Part shown: positions 1 through 9,343 of the stretch, piece by piece
Numbering within the stretch: position 1 is the stretch's first letter
Layout of the letters: each line of letters begins with the position of its first letter
From: CAYPNF01 sp964411985
Lineage (GTDB): Bacteria; Verrucomicrobiota; Verrucomicrobiia; Limisphaerales; J093
Direction of reading: 5' to 3'
Assembly: GCA_964411985.1 (NCBI GenBank)
Contig: CAYPNF010000005.1
Location: 124,001 to 188,000, forward strand
Length of the DNA stretch: 64,000 nt
The notes under the pieces: generated by a model
Seen by the model: only the letters and a program-made list of their open reading frames with translations
Told to the model about the DNA's origin: nothing
The model's database searches: none
Program-made: the position numbers and the translations under genes

Positions 1-1008
1 GGCACGATGTATGTTGCGAGCGACGCCGCGGGAGCTTCCTCTGTTTTGTGGGCGAGCGGCGATAACGGCAAGACCTGGTACGACACCGGGGGGCGAAGCG
101 CAGGTCGCCATACCACTTATGCAGTGCTCAAGGATGGTTCGATTCTGGGCATGGGAGGCAAGAACAGCGACATTCAGGGCTACATGCCCAAGGTTGTTTC
201 CAAAGACGGCGGTAAGACGTGGGAGAAGAGCAAGACCCCCTTTGCGGCACAGTCCTCCAACCAGCGGCCGAGCCTGCTCCGCCTCACCAGCGGGCGACTG
301 TTCTTCGCAGGCGACTACCAAGATCGGGAAGGAAAGCAGCCTGATGGCATCAAGGATCGGGGCTCCTATGTCGCCCTCTCGGACGACGATGGTCAAACCT
401 GGAGGATCAAGCCCTTACTAGGCGCGCAGCCGCACGAGGATGGCAAACTGGCCTCGGCGACCATTGGGTATTCGGCTGCGCGGCAGGCACCCAACGGCGT
501 CATCCACCTGATCACGACGATGAACCGTCCTAATCTGCACTTCGAAATGAACGAGGCATGGATCCTAGATCCGAACAGCACACGCGAAGACCCGGTGGCT
601 CCGACCTCCAGCGGTCCACTGATCAATGTCAGTAAGCATACGGAGAAGTATCCTACCGGGCAGACAAGGCTAACTTGGAGCGCGGGTAGAGCCTCTGATG
701 GCCGATGCCTTTTGGAGGGTGCTGAGATCTGGTACCATGACAACGGCCGAAAGCAGCGCGAGGCCAAGTACAAGAAGGGCTTCAAGACAGGAAAGGAGAC
801 GTACTGGTCGCGCGACGGCAGGGTCGAATGGACTTGGGATCACCGGCCTGACGGCAGCGCGGTCTGGACACAATTCTGGTCCAACGGCCAGAAGAAGGCT
901 GTATCAACCTGGCGGAGTTTCATGTGCGATGGCACGGCGACCTGCTGGGATCCGTCCGGCAAGCAGATCAGCCAAGTGGAGTTTTCCCGAGGTAGGATCA
1001 GGAAATGA
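1..1008 (+). CDS. Sialidase-like BNR protein with C-terminal MORN_2/YwqK-type repeats, 5' partial
   Basis: The reading frame is open from base 1, so the gene most likely begins upstream; the ATG at 7 falls inside the propeller. Asp-box (BNR) motifs are visible as SGDNGKTWYD, SKDGGKTWEK and SDDDGQTWRI, the pattern of sialidase-type beta-propellers. From about residue 235 the protein changes to short repeats (IWYHDNGRKQREAKYKKG, TYWSRDGR, QFWSNGQKKA) that resemble MORN_2/YwqK repeats. The family usually cleaves or binds sugars outside the cytoplasm, but the signal peptide cannot be seen and the substrate is unknown. The stop overlaps the next small reading frame by four bases. Family assignment is good; enzymatic activity is inferred. 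Confidence 0.75.
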   Translation, partial: GTMYVASDAAGASSVLWASGDNGKTWYDTGGRSAGRHTTYAVLKDGSILGMGGKNSDIQGYMPKVVSKDGGKTWEKSKTPFAAQSSNQRPSLLRLTSGRLFFAGDYQDREGKQPDGIKDRGSYVALSDDDGQTWRIKPLLGAQPHEDGKLASATIGYSAARQAPNGVIHLITTMNRPNLHFEMNEAWILDPNSTREDPVAPTSSGPLINVSKHTEKYPTGQTRLTWSAGRASDGRCLLEGAEIWYHDNGRKQREAKYKKGFKTGKETYWSRDGRVEWTWDHRPDGSAVWTQFWSNGQKKAVSTWRSFMCDGTATCWDPSGKQISQVEFSRGRIRK

Positions 1009-1205
1009 TCGGCGTCATCGTAAACGATTTGACCGGGGCCGCGGCGCTCGCGCGGCAAATGGGCTGGCATCGGCTGGAGGTGACGGCCGAACTCACGCCG
1101 GGTGTGGTCACGCTTTCAATGCCCGGGGAGATCCCCGTCTTGTTCACCATGAAGCCTGGGACATACGAATGGCTAGAGAGCGTCACACGGTTGCGTCCTC
1201 GTTGA
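1005..1205 (+). pseudogene. Internally deleted remnant of a four-carbon acid sugar kinase (DUF1537 type)
   Basis: This is a 66-residue frame whose ATG overlaps the upstream stop. It begins MIGVIVNDLTGAA, closely matching the N-terminal signature of four-carbon acid sugar kinases (IADDLTGAA). It then passes directly into ALARQMGWHRLEV, ELTPGVVTL and FTMKPGTYEW, which resemble the C-terminal nucleotide-binding part of the same family (allele GWxRLEV, E-x-x-PGV, KPGSY). Intact members run to roughly 400 residues or more, so the whole middle is missing while the frame is kept. The N-terminal Asp of the signature is already Asn. I read this as a deletion pseudogene, or a non-catalytic leftover, of a kinase that once served the surrounding sugar cluster. 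The alignment is from memory of the family. Confidence 0.55.
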
Positions 1206-1224
1206 AACGAATAACAAGAAACCC

Positions 1225-3183
1225 ATGAAACAACTACGTCACTCAACGCCGCGCTGTACCAATTTCTTGGTGTCCTTGTCAGCGTTGTGCCTTGTGCTTC
1301 TCGTCGCCGCGCGTGGCGAGCAACGCGTTATGCCTGCGTCGATTGCGGAGTCTGCCTCCGAACCAGTCCGCTATGTTGGGAACGAGCAGACCGACAAACG
1401 GTCTTACGACGGTGCGCTTCGCCACGCCGTTGGTGTCCATTATCACCAGGCGCTGCGCGCCAATCGCACCTGCCCGACGGAAGGTGGCTCCCTCGGCTGG
1501 ACTTACAATCACCAGCCCTATTTGGCTTACTGGCATGATCGGTTCTATCTCCAATACCTCAGCACGCCAAAGGAGGAGCACGTCCCCCCCGGTCGCACAC
1601 TACTGATGGTCTCCACGAACGGCCAACATTGGTCCAATCCCCGTGTGGTCTTTCCGGAGTATTCCTTGCCGGAGATCAAGACCGCCGATGGCTGTCTGCC
1701 GGCAGGGGCGTTGGCTGTGATGCACCAACGAATGGGCTTTTATGTGGCGCCCAACGGGCGGCTACTTACCTTGGGCTTTTACAGTTACTGCATTGACCCA
1801 CTTCCCCAAAAAGGTCCAAACAAGGGGCAGGGATTAGGCCGCGTCGTCCGCGAGATTCGCACCGACAACACACTTGGCCCCATCTTCTTCATCCGTTACA
1901 ACCGGCACGCAGGCTGGAGCGAAACCAACACCAGCTATCCGTTCTACAGGACCAGTCCTGACGCCGGCTTCGTGCAAGCTTGCGACGCGTTGCTCGCGGA
2001 CAAGCTGATGACCCTTCAATGGTGGGAGGAGGATCGGGCTACCGACGGCTTCTACACCCTTCAACTGGACAAAGCCGAACCGAAGGCCTTGAGCTACGTC
2101 CACCGCCCGGATGGAACTGTGCTCGGCGTCTGGAAAGCGCACTACGCACTCAGTTCCGATGAGGGTAATTCGTGGACCAGGCTCGTGGGCGCTCCGACCT
2201 TGATGCCTTGTGGCGCTAAGACGTGGGTCCAACGGACCGAAGATGGGCGATATGCGCTTGTCTATAATCACTCGCTCACGCGCAACAATCGTTTTCCGCT
2301 GGTGGTGATGACGAGCGATGATTGCCGGGACTTCACCAACATGCTTTGTCTGCATGGGGAAGTCCCGCCCCGGCGCTTTGCCGGGCTGTACAAGAACGCT
2401 GGTCCGCAATACGTCCGGGGCATCGAGGAAGGCAACGGCAAACCGCCCGGCTCATACCTTTGGAACACCTACAGCATGAACAAGGAGGATATTTGGGTCA
2501 GCCGCACGCGTGTGCCGGTTACGGGAGCGGTTTCACAGCACACTCAGGAGACTTTCGACGACGTGGGGTCGGTGGCCCAGCTGGAACAGTGGAATCTGTA
2601 TGAGCCGCAGTGGGCTCCGATTGGCATCGTCAACGACCCGCATCGGCCCGGAAACAAGTGCCTCGAATTGCGCGACGAGGATCCTTACGACTATGCGCTA
2701 GCGGAACGCGCGATTCCCGAAAGCTCGAGGGTCCGGATCGAGTTCCGCGTATTCGCGGAGAAGGTCGCTCACGGGGTGCTGGAAGTGGAAATACAGGACC
2801 GGTATGGCCACCGCCCGCTCAAGTTGCGACTGGATGACAAGTGGCTGGGTCAGGACCAGATGACCCGCTGGGTTAACGCGATTCCGGTCCCGGAGCGCAG
2901 CTGGCTGACAATTCGGCTGGACATCAACTGCGCTCAAGGAAGCTACGACCTTGCATTGAACGGAAAGACCGTCGGGCTTGGGGTAAAGTTTGCCGAGCAG
3001 GCCGAAACCGTCGAGCGCGTGATCTTCCGCACCGGTCCGTATCGCGGCGACGTGCGGGCCATTTTCGTGGAGGGTGAGCATGCCACCCTGGGCTATACGA
3101 GCGAAGACCTGCCAGGTGCGGACCAGCGCGTGCCTCTGAGTGTGTATATGGTTGATGACTTGCGCACTAGCCCAGTGCAATAA
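1225..3183 (+). CDS. Secreted six-bladed-propeller protein with C-terminal jelly-roll domain (paralog A)
   Basis: This 652-residue protein has a hydrophobic signal segment at residues 13-31. Residues ~45-430 look like a beta-propeller related to sialidase-like and GH43-like folds (MVSTNGQHWS, LSSDEGNSWT). Residues ~440-620 resemble a LamG/concanavalin-type jelly roll that often binds carbohydrate. It shares many blocks with the genes at 4173 and 9453: EPVRYVG, GWTYNHQP, QRMGFYVAPNGR and MTLQWWEEDRA. A role as an exported glycan-active or glycan-binding protein is inferred from fold and neighbours; I do not recognise a named family. The start ATG at 1225 precedes the signal segment directly, although the ribosome site is weak. 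Confidence 0.75.
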   Translation: MKQLRHSTPRCTNFLVSLSALCLVLLVAARGEQRVMPASIAESASEPVRYVGNEQTDKRSYDGALRHAVGVHYHQALRANRTCPTEGGSLGWTYNHQPYLAYWHDRFYLQYLSTPKEEHVPPGRTLLMVSTNGQHWSNPRVVFPEYSLPEIKTADGCLPAGALAVMHQRMGFYVAPNGRLLTLGFYSYCIDPLPQKGPNKGQGLGRVVREIRTDNTLGPIFFIRYNRHAGWSETNTSYPFYRTSPDAGFVQACDALLADKLMTLQWWEEDRATDGFYTLQLDKAEPKALSYVHRPDGTVLGVWKAHYALSSDEGNSWTRLVGAPTLMPCGAKTWVQRTEDGRYALVYNHSLTRNNRFPLVVMTSDDCRDFTNMLCLHGEVPPRRFAGLYKNAGPQYVRGIEEGNGKPPGSYLWNTYSMNKEDIWVSRTRVPVTGAVSQHTQETFDDVGSVAQLEQWNLYEPQWAPIGIVNDPHRPGNKCLELRDEDPYDYALAERAIPESSRVRIEFRVFAEKVAHGVLEVEIQDRYGHRPLKLRLDDKWLGQDQMTRWVNAIPVPERSWLTIRLDINCAQGSYDLALNGKTVGLGVKFAEQAETVERVIFRTGPYRGDVRAIFVEGEHATLGYTSEDLPGADQRVPLSVYMVDDLRTSPVQ

Positions 3184-3267
3184 CGCGACCCCCTCCAGTT
3201 CCAGCGCAACAGGTTTATCATCAAACATCCAACCACGTCCAACTAACCGAGTTACTAACCTCTCGCC

Positions 3268-4143
3268 ATGATCTGCCGTTACTACCAAAATGGCCAGCAA
3301 CTGGATGTTGCCGGACTCAACGTTGTCACCGTACTCGTTGACCGTGGTGAAACCCAGCTCACCGAGGTCGGCTGGAACCGTTGGCGTCAGGGATTAGAAG
3401 GGCCACCTCACAACCATGAAGCGAAGGAGCAAATCTTCTACGTTACTGATGGTGAAGGCATAGTATTGGTCGGGCCAGCCCGTTACTCCGTCCAGCCCGG
3501 CAGCTTGATTTATGTGCCGCCGAAGGTCGTCCATCAGACGATCGTGACCGGAGACGCCCCGCTAAGCTATATCCTATTTAACGCGTTTCTTGACGTCACC
3601 AAGGAAGGGCAAGCGTCGTATGCGGAGCACATCGAGAAGGTCAAAGAGGTCCGGCGCCTGCAGGCGCACTTCCGGCGAGCGGCCGTGGCGGGCGCCGACG
3701 CGAGCGGCGTTTCCGATCAACCTGGCAAACATGTCGAGGACATTCACCAGGGCAGGGTGTTTGACTTTGGTTCAAACACTTCGACTTTGCTCATGGAGCG
3801 GAATGAAACCCAGCGTTGCGAAGTCACGCTGGTGACCTGGCCCAAGGGAAACAAGGGCGCTATGGTCGCGCACAAAGAGAAGGAACAAACGTTCTTCGTG
3901 GTGTCGGGCCGCGGGCAAGTGACGATTGGCACGGAGACCTGCGACGTGGGCGTGGGCGATGTCATCTTCGTTCCGTGGAACACGCCTCACACCACCGCGG
4001 CCCCCGATGTGGAATTAAGCTACCTCTGCTTCAACACCCTCGTCATCGAGCCGCCCGACAAAAGCTTTGCCGATTCATACCAACGGGTTGCAAGTGGACG
4101 TATTGCCCGGTGGAAATCCGGCGATACAACGGTGGGCGAGTAG
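3268..4143 (+). CDS. Bicupin-domain protein
   Basis: The 291-residue protein contains two cupin barrels. The first has the metal-ligand pattern GPPHNHEAKEQ with PGSLIYVPPKVVHQ (residues ~45-100). The second has MVAHKEKEQTFFVVSG with VGDVIFVPWNTPH (residues ~195-245). There is no signal peptide, so it acts in the cytoplasm. Cupins of this arrangement include sugar isomerases, dioxygenases and sugar-sensing proteins; the sequence alone does not choose between them. It lies on the same strand as two secreted propeller genes, 84 bases after the first and 29 bases before the second, so a role in catabolism of the released sugar is reasonable but inferred. Confidence 0.8.
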   Translation: MICRYYQNGQQLDVAGLNVVTVLVDRGETQLTEVGWNRWRQGLEGPPHNHEAKEQIFYVTDGEGIVLVGPARYSVQPGSLIYVPPKVVHQTIVTGDAPLSYILFNAFLDVTKEGQASYAEHIEKVKEVRRLQAHFRRAAVAGADASGVSDQPGKHVEDIHQGRVFDFGSNTSTLLMERNETQRCEVTLVTWPKGNKGAMVAHKEKEQTFFVVSGRGQVTIGTETCDVGVGDVIFVPWNTPHTTAAPDVELSYLCFNTLVIEPPDKSFADSYQRVASGRIARWKSGDTTVGE

Positions 4144-4172
4144 CCTGTGAGGGTCCCCTCTGGACTAACGCT

Positions 4173-5222
4173 TTGAACATCCTATTCTACTTCGTACAGC
4201 CAAGAGCGAGAACACGCATTGTTTCGCTGCTGCTTGCCGTGGCTGGGCTGACGGATGTCTGCGCTCAGACCCCCGGTACCGCCGCCGAGCCCGTGCGCTA
4301 CATTGGCACTGAGCAGGCCGATACCACGCACGATGGTGGTCTGCGCTGGGCCATCGGCGTAAAGAGCTGGCAGGCCTTTCGCGCCAACCGCGCCCACCCC
4401 GAACTGGCCGAGGGTTTCGGCTGGACCTACAACCATGCGCCCATGCTCGCCTATTGGCGCGACCGCTTCTGGATCGAATACCTCAGTGCGGCCAAGGATG
4501 AAAACCGCGGACCGATGCACACGCTGCTCATGTCCTCCGCCGACGGCATCCACTGGGACAAACCGTGTGTGGTCTTTCCCCAATACACGACGCCCGACGG
4601 CAAGATTGCCCAGGTGCATCAGCGCATGGGTTTCTATGTCGCGCCCGATGGCCGGTTGCTCGTGCTCGGTTTCTACGGCCCCGAACGAAGCCCCAACGAG
4701 GGCGGCGGCATTGGACGAACCGTGCGCGAAGTATATGCCGATGGCAATCTCAGCCCGATGTACTTCATTCGCTACAGCCTGCACAACGGCTGGAATGAGC
4801 GGAACACTTCCTTTCCCTCCTATACCAACTCCCCCGACGCAGGATTCAAACGCGCGTGCGAAGCGTTGCTGGCCAACAAGCTCATGACCCTTCAATGGTG
4901 GGAGGAAGATCGAGCCAAGGACGGCTTCTACCCCGACTTGGGTGAGCAAGTGCTCAAGGCGCTTTCGTTTTATCATCGCAAGGATGGTGCGGTGGTCGCC
5001 CTTTGGAAAAACTCGTGGACCGCGCTTTCGACCGACGAAGGGCGTACGTGGAGCCGCCCGGTCCAAGCGCCCTCGCTGGTCATGGCATCGGCCAAAGTCT
5101 GGGGGCAGCGCACGTCGCCGACCTTGCGCGATCCCAAATCGCCCGGCGAGGATTTCCCCAATGCCGATCAGCCCATGCCCGAGGCGATCTTCTGCATTGA
5201 TGACGTGTCGGTGAGCGAGTAG
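4173..5222 (+). CDS. Shortened secreted propeller protein (paralog B, internal deletion)
   Basis: A TTG start at 4173 gives a 349-residue product with a signal segment (VSLLLAVAGLTDVCAQ); a frame open further upstream only overlaps the cupin gene. Residues ~35-310 match paralogs A and C block for block (EPVRYIG, GWTYNHAP, QRMGFYVAPDGR, MTLQWWEEDRAKDGFY, AKVWGQRT). Right after AKVWGQRT it jumps to a tail (FPNADQPMPEAIFCIDDVSV) equivalent to the last ~25 residues of the paralogs (NADVLQPTSRYDLDDVAL in C). About 280 residues are therefore missing in frame: the last propeller blades and the entire jelly roll. It may be a pseudogene, or a secreted half-propeller that still folds. Confidence 0.65.
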   Translation: MNILFYFVQPRARTRIVSLLLAVAGLTDVCAQTPGTAAEPVRYIGTEQADTTHDGGLRWAIGVKSWQAFRANRAHPELAEGFGWTYNHAPMLAYWRDRFWIEYLSAAKDENRGPMHTLLMSSADGIHWDKPCVVFPQYTTPDGKIAQVHQRMGFYVAPDGRLLVLGFYGPERSPNEGGGIGRTVREVYADGNLSPMYFIRYSLHNGWNERNTSFPSYTNSPDAGFKRACEALLANKLMTLQWWEEDRAKDGFYPDLGEQVLKALSFYHRKDGAVVALWKNSWTALSTDEGRTWSRPVQAPSLVMASAKVWGQRTSPTLRDPKSPGEDFPNADQPMPEAIFCIDDVSVSE

Positions 5223-5242
5223 CACAAAGGAGTAGCGCATCT

Positions 5243-6511
5243 ATGAGTATGAAACGCACAACGATCTTCCGGTTGATCTCTTGGCTGGCTTGCCGCTTGC
5301 CGGTGACACCGGCACTGACCAACACCAAGCTTCTTCTGCTGGTCAGTCTTGTATTCGCCATCGCCATCAGCGGCTGCAAACACCCTCCAGCCGGCCATGG
5401 AGCCCAGCCGATGAAGGATGTCGTCGTCGCCAGCGAAGTCGGCAAGTTTTGCGGCTGGCCGGCCAACAACGGCCTTTGGCGCTGGGACAACGGCCGGGAG
5501 ATCCTGGTGGGGTTCTCCTTCGGGGATTTCGTCGAACAGCAGGGCCACAACCTCAAGGGCGGGAGCGATGCCACGTTGGGCGTCGTGAGCCGCCTGGCGC
5601 GCAGTCGAGACGGCGGCCTGACCTGGACGGTCGAGGATCCGGACAGGTTCGTCGGAGACGGGGGCGTGGCGGCAGATTCCCCTGGTGGATTCGACTTTCA
5701 GGCCCCGGGCTTCGCCCTGCGAGTCGTGGGCGTGGGCTATCACGGGTCCCAGGACCCGGCAGGTTCACTTTTCGTCTCCGGCGACCGGGGGCGGACCTGG
5801 CGGGGCCCCTACCGGTTCGGCGCGCTCATGAAGGATGCCAACCTTCAGGGGATGGCCTTGACCGCCCGCACGCGCTATTTGGCGACCGGCCCGGGTTCCT
5901 GCCTGCTGTTCATGTCGGCGCGCCCCAGTGCCAGCGTCCCGGGACAGATTGCGACGGACAAGAGCTTCGTGGCTGAGACGACCGACGGAGGGCGAAGCTT
6001 CCACTTCGTCTCTTGGGTCGTGCCGCTCCAGGATCCTTATCGGGCGGTGATGCCGGCGGTGGGACGACTGGCCGACGGAACGATCCTCGCTGTGCTCCGC
6101 CGTCGCGACGTTGCCGACAATCATGCCCCGTGCTGGGTGGATTGTTATGCTTCGCGGGACAACGGACGCTCGTGGAGCTTCTCGAGCCTGGTAGGCCAGA
6201 CCGGCGCAGAAAACGGAAATCCGCCGGCGCTAACGGTGCTCCAGGACGGGCGGGTGGTTTGCGCCTATGGCGACCGCTCGTGCGATAAACTCTTCGCCCG
6301 GGTAAGCGCTGACGGAGGCACATCGTGGGGTGAGGAGATTGTGCTGCGCGAGGATTTTCAACCGGACAGATTTGGCGACCATGATTTTGGATATCCCCAG
6401 TTGACTACGAATGAACGGGGTGAGGTGGTTACCCTATATTACTGGGCCACAAAGGAACTGACGCAGCAGCACATTGCTGCGACGATTTGGAAACCGGGCA
6501 TTCGTCACTGA
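5243..6511 (+). CDS. Sialidase-like (Asp-box) lipoprotein
   Basis: The 422-residue product starts at ATG 5243, ten bases after a strong AAAGGAG ribosome site. A hydrophobic segment ends in the lipobox AISGC near residue 44, so it is probably an outer-membrane or periplasmic lipoprotein; the N-terminal region before it is unusually long. Five Asp boxes are visible (SRDGGLTW, SGDRGRTW, TTDGGRSF, SRDNGRSW, SADGGTSW), which is the repeat signature of exo-sialidase-type propellers. The family hydrolyses terminal sialic or other acidic sugars, or simply binds glycans; catalytic residues were not confirmed. It sits 20 bases after paralog B and just before the 935-residue gene, which suggests one transcription unit. 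Confidence 0.8.
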   Translation: MSMKRTTIFRLISWLACRLPVTPALTNTKLLLLVSLVFAIAISGCKHPPAGHGAQPMKDVVVASEVGKFCGWPANNGLWRWDNGREILVGFSFGDFVEQQGHNLKGGSDATLGVVSRLARSRDGGLTWTVEDPDRFVGDGGVAADSPGGFDFQAPGFALRVVGVGYHGSQDPAGSLFVSGDRGRTWRGPYRFGALMKDANLQGMALTARTRYLATGPGSCLLFMSARPSASVPGQIATDKSFVAETTDGGRSFHFVSWVVPLQDPYRAVMPAVGRLADGTILAVLRRRDVADNHAPCWVDCYASRDNGRSWSFSSLVGQTGAENGNPPALTVLQDGRVVCAYGDRSCDKLFARVSADGGTSWGEEIVLREDFQPDRFGDHDFGYPQLTTNERGEVVTLYYWATKELTQQHIAATIWKPGIRH

Positions 6512-6535
6512 GCCGTGCGCCAAACCAGTCCAACC

Positions 6536-9343
6536 ATGAGTACACCCTGTAAAGACGCGAAGAGTATGACAGCGTGGTTTCTGCCTACCCAGGCTGCGGG
6601 ACTGTTATGCCTGGCGCTGGCGATTGAAGTGAGCGCAGTGGCTGCGGAACCGGACGGGGTGCGCCGGGTGTACTCCCATTTGCTCGAGCCGAGCGAGCAT
6701 CCGGATTACGGCCGTCGGACGGTGAAGCCGCCGACGTGGGTGACTTTCAAGAACCGCACCCAATTCACCTGCCTGCGCGGGTTCGCTACTAAGGACGGAC
6801 AGTTGGTTGGCTTTGCTGAAGAGCTGGAGAAGTTCACGCGGACACACGAGCTGGGCGACGTCATCTGGCCTTCCTACGAAGTGCTGTTCGCGAAGAACCT
6901 CGGAGAGGTGGCCGATGAGATTAAGCGCCGTGACCTTTACCTCTTCGACATCTGGGGCTATGTGCCGGGGTCAGGTCCGGGCGGCTATTGGCAGCAGTTC
7001 ACCCCGCCCGCAGGCGCGTTGGCCACTCTCGAATCCACCCTCGGCGAACACTGGTTGGGCACGGACATCGGCGAACAGGATGGCCGCTACATTGGTGGTT
7101 ATGCGGATCAGATGACGCCCGCCTCGGCCAGTCGCTTCGAGCAATACCTGAATTTCCAGCGTCACTTCGAAAAGATGGGTGACGATCTCGGTCACAAGCA
7201 CGCGACCTTGGTATCGCTGAATTTCGGCCATTACTTCCTGAAGGAGGGAACTTACACGCTCATCGGCGCTGAGACGGCCCAAGCCTTGCCGAACAACCAG
7301 GTCTATTACGCGTTCATCCGCGGTGCTGGGAAACAATACGGCGTGCCGTGGTTTGGCAACGCCTCTCTCTTCAATCGCTGGGGCTACAAGACCTACGGCT
7401 CAGCGGGCGGCAGTGGTGGCGATACACACAGCCCGACCCACGGCACGAGCCTGAGCCTAATGAAGCGCTTGCTCTACTCTCACATTCTTTACAACTGCGT
7501 CGCGGTCGGTTTCGAGAACGGGTGGTTTGAAGGCGAAAAGCTCTCACCCATTGGTCGGATTCAGCAGGCCGCCCAGCGCTGGGTCAAGGAGAATGGTCAA
7601 CCCGGCGTCATGCACACCCCAGTGGCGCTGCTTCTCGATTTCTATTCCGGTTGGACATTTCCGCGTCATCTTTACTGGGCTGATGTCTACCGCGTTTGGG
7701 GCAACTTGCCTTACGAGCCGGGCGATTATCTGACCGACGTGGTGCTTGACGCCCTCTATCCCGGCTATCAGAACTCGTCGTACTTCCACGATGAATCCGC
7801 TTTCATCGCCCCGACCCCTTACGGTGACCTAGCGGATTGCCTGCTGAGCGACGCTCCACTGTGGGTGTTAGAGCGCTACCCGGTCGTGATCGTGGCCGGT
7901 GAACTCCGAGGCAGCCGCGAGGTGCGCGACAAACTTCAGTCCTACGTTGAGCGCGGCGGGCACGTGGTCATCACGGCGGGCAATCTCGCCAAACTCCCCG
8001 GCGGTTTGGCCGGACGAACCGAAGCGGTCAACGCGACAGTCTCGTGCGGCCGGGGGCAAGTGACTCTCTTTGCCAGTCCGTTCGGCGTGAAACCCCAACA
8101 GCTGCCGGAGCAGCTGCTGCGCAGCGAAATAGACAAGCCGTTGCCGAAGCCATATGCACTCGAACCCGACGTCCGGAGACGGCTGGAGCAAATCTTCCGA
8201 TCGCAGCAACTCTTCCAGTTACACGGCGAAGGGCTGAGCCTCATCACCTGCCGCAGGCAGGCCGGCGAATACACCATCGGCATCGCGAACAACACCTGGC
8301 GAGAACAGCCGTTTCGTCTCGAGTCGCTCTGCGGCGAGATAGAGTCGTTCCGCGAGTTGCCGCTGGACCAATCAGAGAAAGGGGCGATCGGGCAAACCCC
8401 CATCGGTGTCGACGCCACGCAGTTGGGTGCGGGCGGCGAGGGTAAGATCGCCGGCGGGGATGTGAGCATTTTCGCGGTTAAGGTGAAGGAAACTGGCCTT
8501 GAGGAAATTCAGCACGTTACGCCACCGCCGCGTCCTCATGATTGCTTCCTCACCCTGCGGCACGCAAGTTCGATCAAGGAGGAAATCCTGGCACGGCCCA
8601 CGTTTTTCGAGCATTTCGACGGCGTGTGCGTGGACTGGAGGGTTTTGCACGAGCGCGAGCGGGCGACGCTGCAGAAAGAAGCCCGCTGGCTCAAACGGCA
8701 GGCCGTGCGCATCATTGTGGATTTTAGTTCCGGCTTGAATCTATACCCAACGCTCCGGTTGCTCAACAACGTGCCTGCCGATTACGAAGCCAGTATGATG
8801 GTCTGGACTGATGTGCTGGCGAAGATGGAAATCCTGGGTGCGAAGGACGTTATCTTCTCGCTGCACCGGAATCCTGAAAACAACTTCACCGGTGAGCAGG
8901 AGAATGCGGGCTATTGGAGCACGCTGAAGAACCTGGCCGGGCAGGCTGCGGCGCTCGGAGTCACGCTGCATCTGCGCGTTGGGGCGGGAAAGCCGCCGCG
9001 GAACTTTCCCGAAGCCTTTCATTACCTCGAGCCCGTGAACGCGCCCAACCTGAAGCTGGCCGTGGAGACAGCGATGCTGGACGGGCAACCCATCGACAGT
9101 GAGTTACTTGCTCGCCTGAAGGGCCGTGTCGGGATATGGCTTGTCGCCGCACAGAAAACCGACATCGGCGGCAAGGTGTGGGACAACCATGCCGCGCTCC
9201 AATCCCTGCGGGATCGCAAAGCCGTTGCCCAATGGCTGGCCACTTCTCCGGGTGCGCCGAAAATTCTCGACGGGGTGTACGCAAGCCAAGACGACGAGTA
9301 TCTGGACGTGCTCATCTTGGACCGGATGCTGAAGGAACAATGA
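6536..9343 (+). CDS. Exported glycoside-hydrolase-like protein with C-terminal TIM-barrel-like region
   Basis: The ATG at 6536 is preferred (GTG at 6515 is in frame but lies almost on the previous stop). It gives 935 residues with a signal segment around AAGLLCLALAIEVSAVAA. Residues ~50-470 resemble TIM-barrel glycoside hydrolases in texture (many W/Y/D/E), followed by a segment like the beta-galactosidase trimerisation fold (VVIVAGELRGSREVRDKLQSYV, GGHVVITAGN). Residues ~670-935 look like a xylose-isomerase/AP-endonuclease-type barrel. I do not recognise a defined GH family. The signal segment LLCLALA is nearly the same as in the protein at 9453, which suggests shared origin or cassette copying. 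A role in extracellular glycan breakdown is inferred. Confidence 0.6.
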   Translation: MSTPCKDAKSMTAWFLPTQAAGLLCLALAIEVSAVAAEPDGVRRVYSHLLEPSEHPDYGRRTVKPPTWVTFKNRTQFTCLRGFATKDGQLVGFAEELEKFTRTHELGDVIWPSYEVLFAKNLGEVADEIKRRDLYLFDIWGYVPGSGPGGYWQQFTPPAGALATLESTLGEHWLGTDIGEQDGRYIGGYADQMTPASASRFEQYLNFQRHFEKMGDDLGHKHATLVSLNFGHYFLKEGTYTLIGAETAQALPNNQVYYAFIRGAGKQYGVPWFGNASLFNRWGYKTYGSAGGSGGDTHSPTHGTSLSLMKRLLYSHILYNCVAVGFENGWFEGEKLSPIGRIQQAAQRWVKENGQPGVMHTPVALLLDFYSGWTFPRHLYWADVYRVWGNLPYEPGDYLTDVVLDALYPGYQNSSYFHDESAFIAPTPYGDLADCLLSDAPLWVLERYPVVIVAGELRGSREVRDKLQSYVERGGHVVITAGNLAKLPGGLAGRTEAVNATVSCGRGQVTLFASPFGVKPQQLPEQLLRSEIDKPLPKPYALEPDVRRRLEQIFRSQQLFQLHGEGLSLITCRRQAGEYTIGIANNTWREQPFRLESLCGEIESFRELPLDQSEKGAIGQTPIGVDATQLGAGGEGKIAGGDVSIFAVKVKETGLEEIQHVTPPPRPHDCFLTLRHASSIKEEILARPTFFEHFDGVCVDWRVLHERERATLQKEARWLKRQAVRIIVDFSSGLNLYPTLRLLNNVPADYEASMMVWTDVLAKMEILGAKDVIFSLHRNPENNFTGEQENAGYWSTLKNLAGQAAALGVTLHLRVGAGKPPRNFPEAFHYLEPVNAPNLKLAVETAMLDGQPIDSELLARLKGRVGIWLVAAQKTDIGGKVWDNHAALQSLRDRKAVAQWLATSPGAPKILDGVYASQDDEYLDVLILDRMLKEQ

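Noticed and set aside
3816..4172. Extension of propeller paralog B upstream of its TTG start
   Set aside because: The segment overlaps the bicupin gene in another frame and has no similarity to the paralogs, which begin with a signal peptide.
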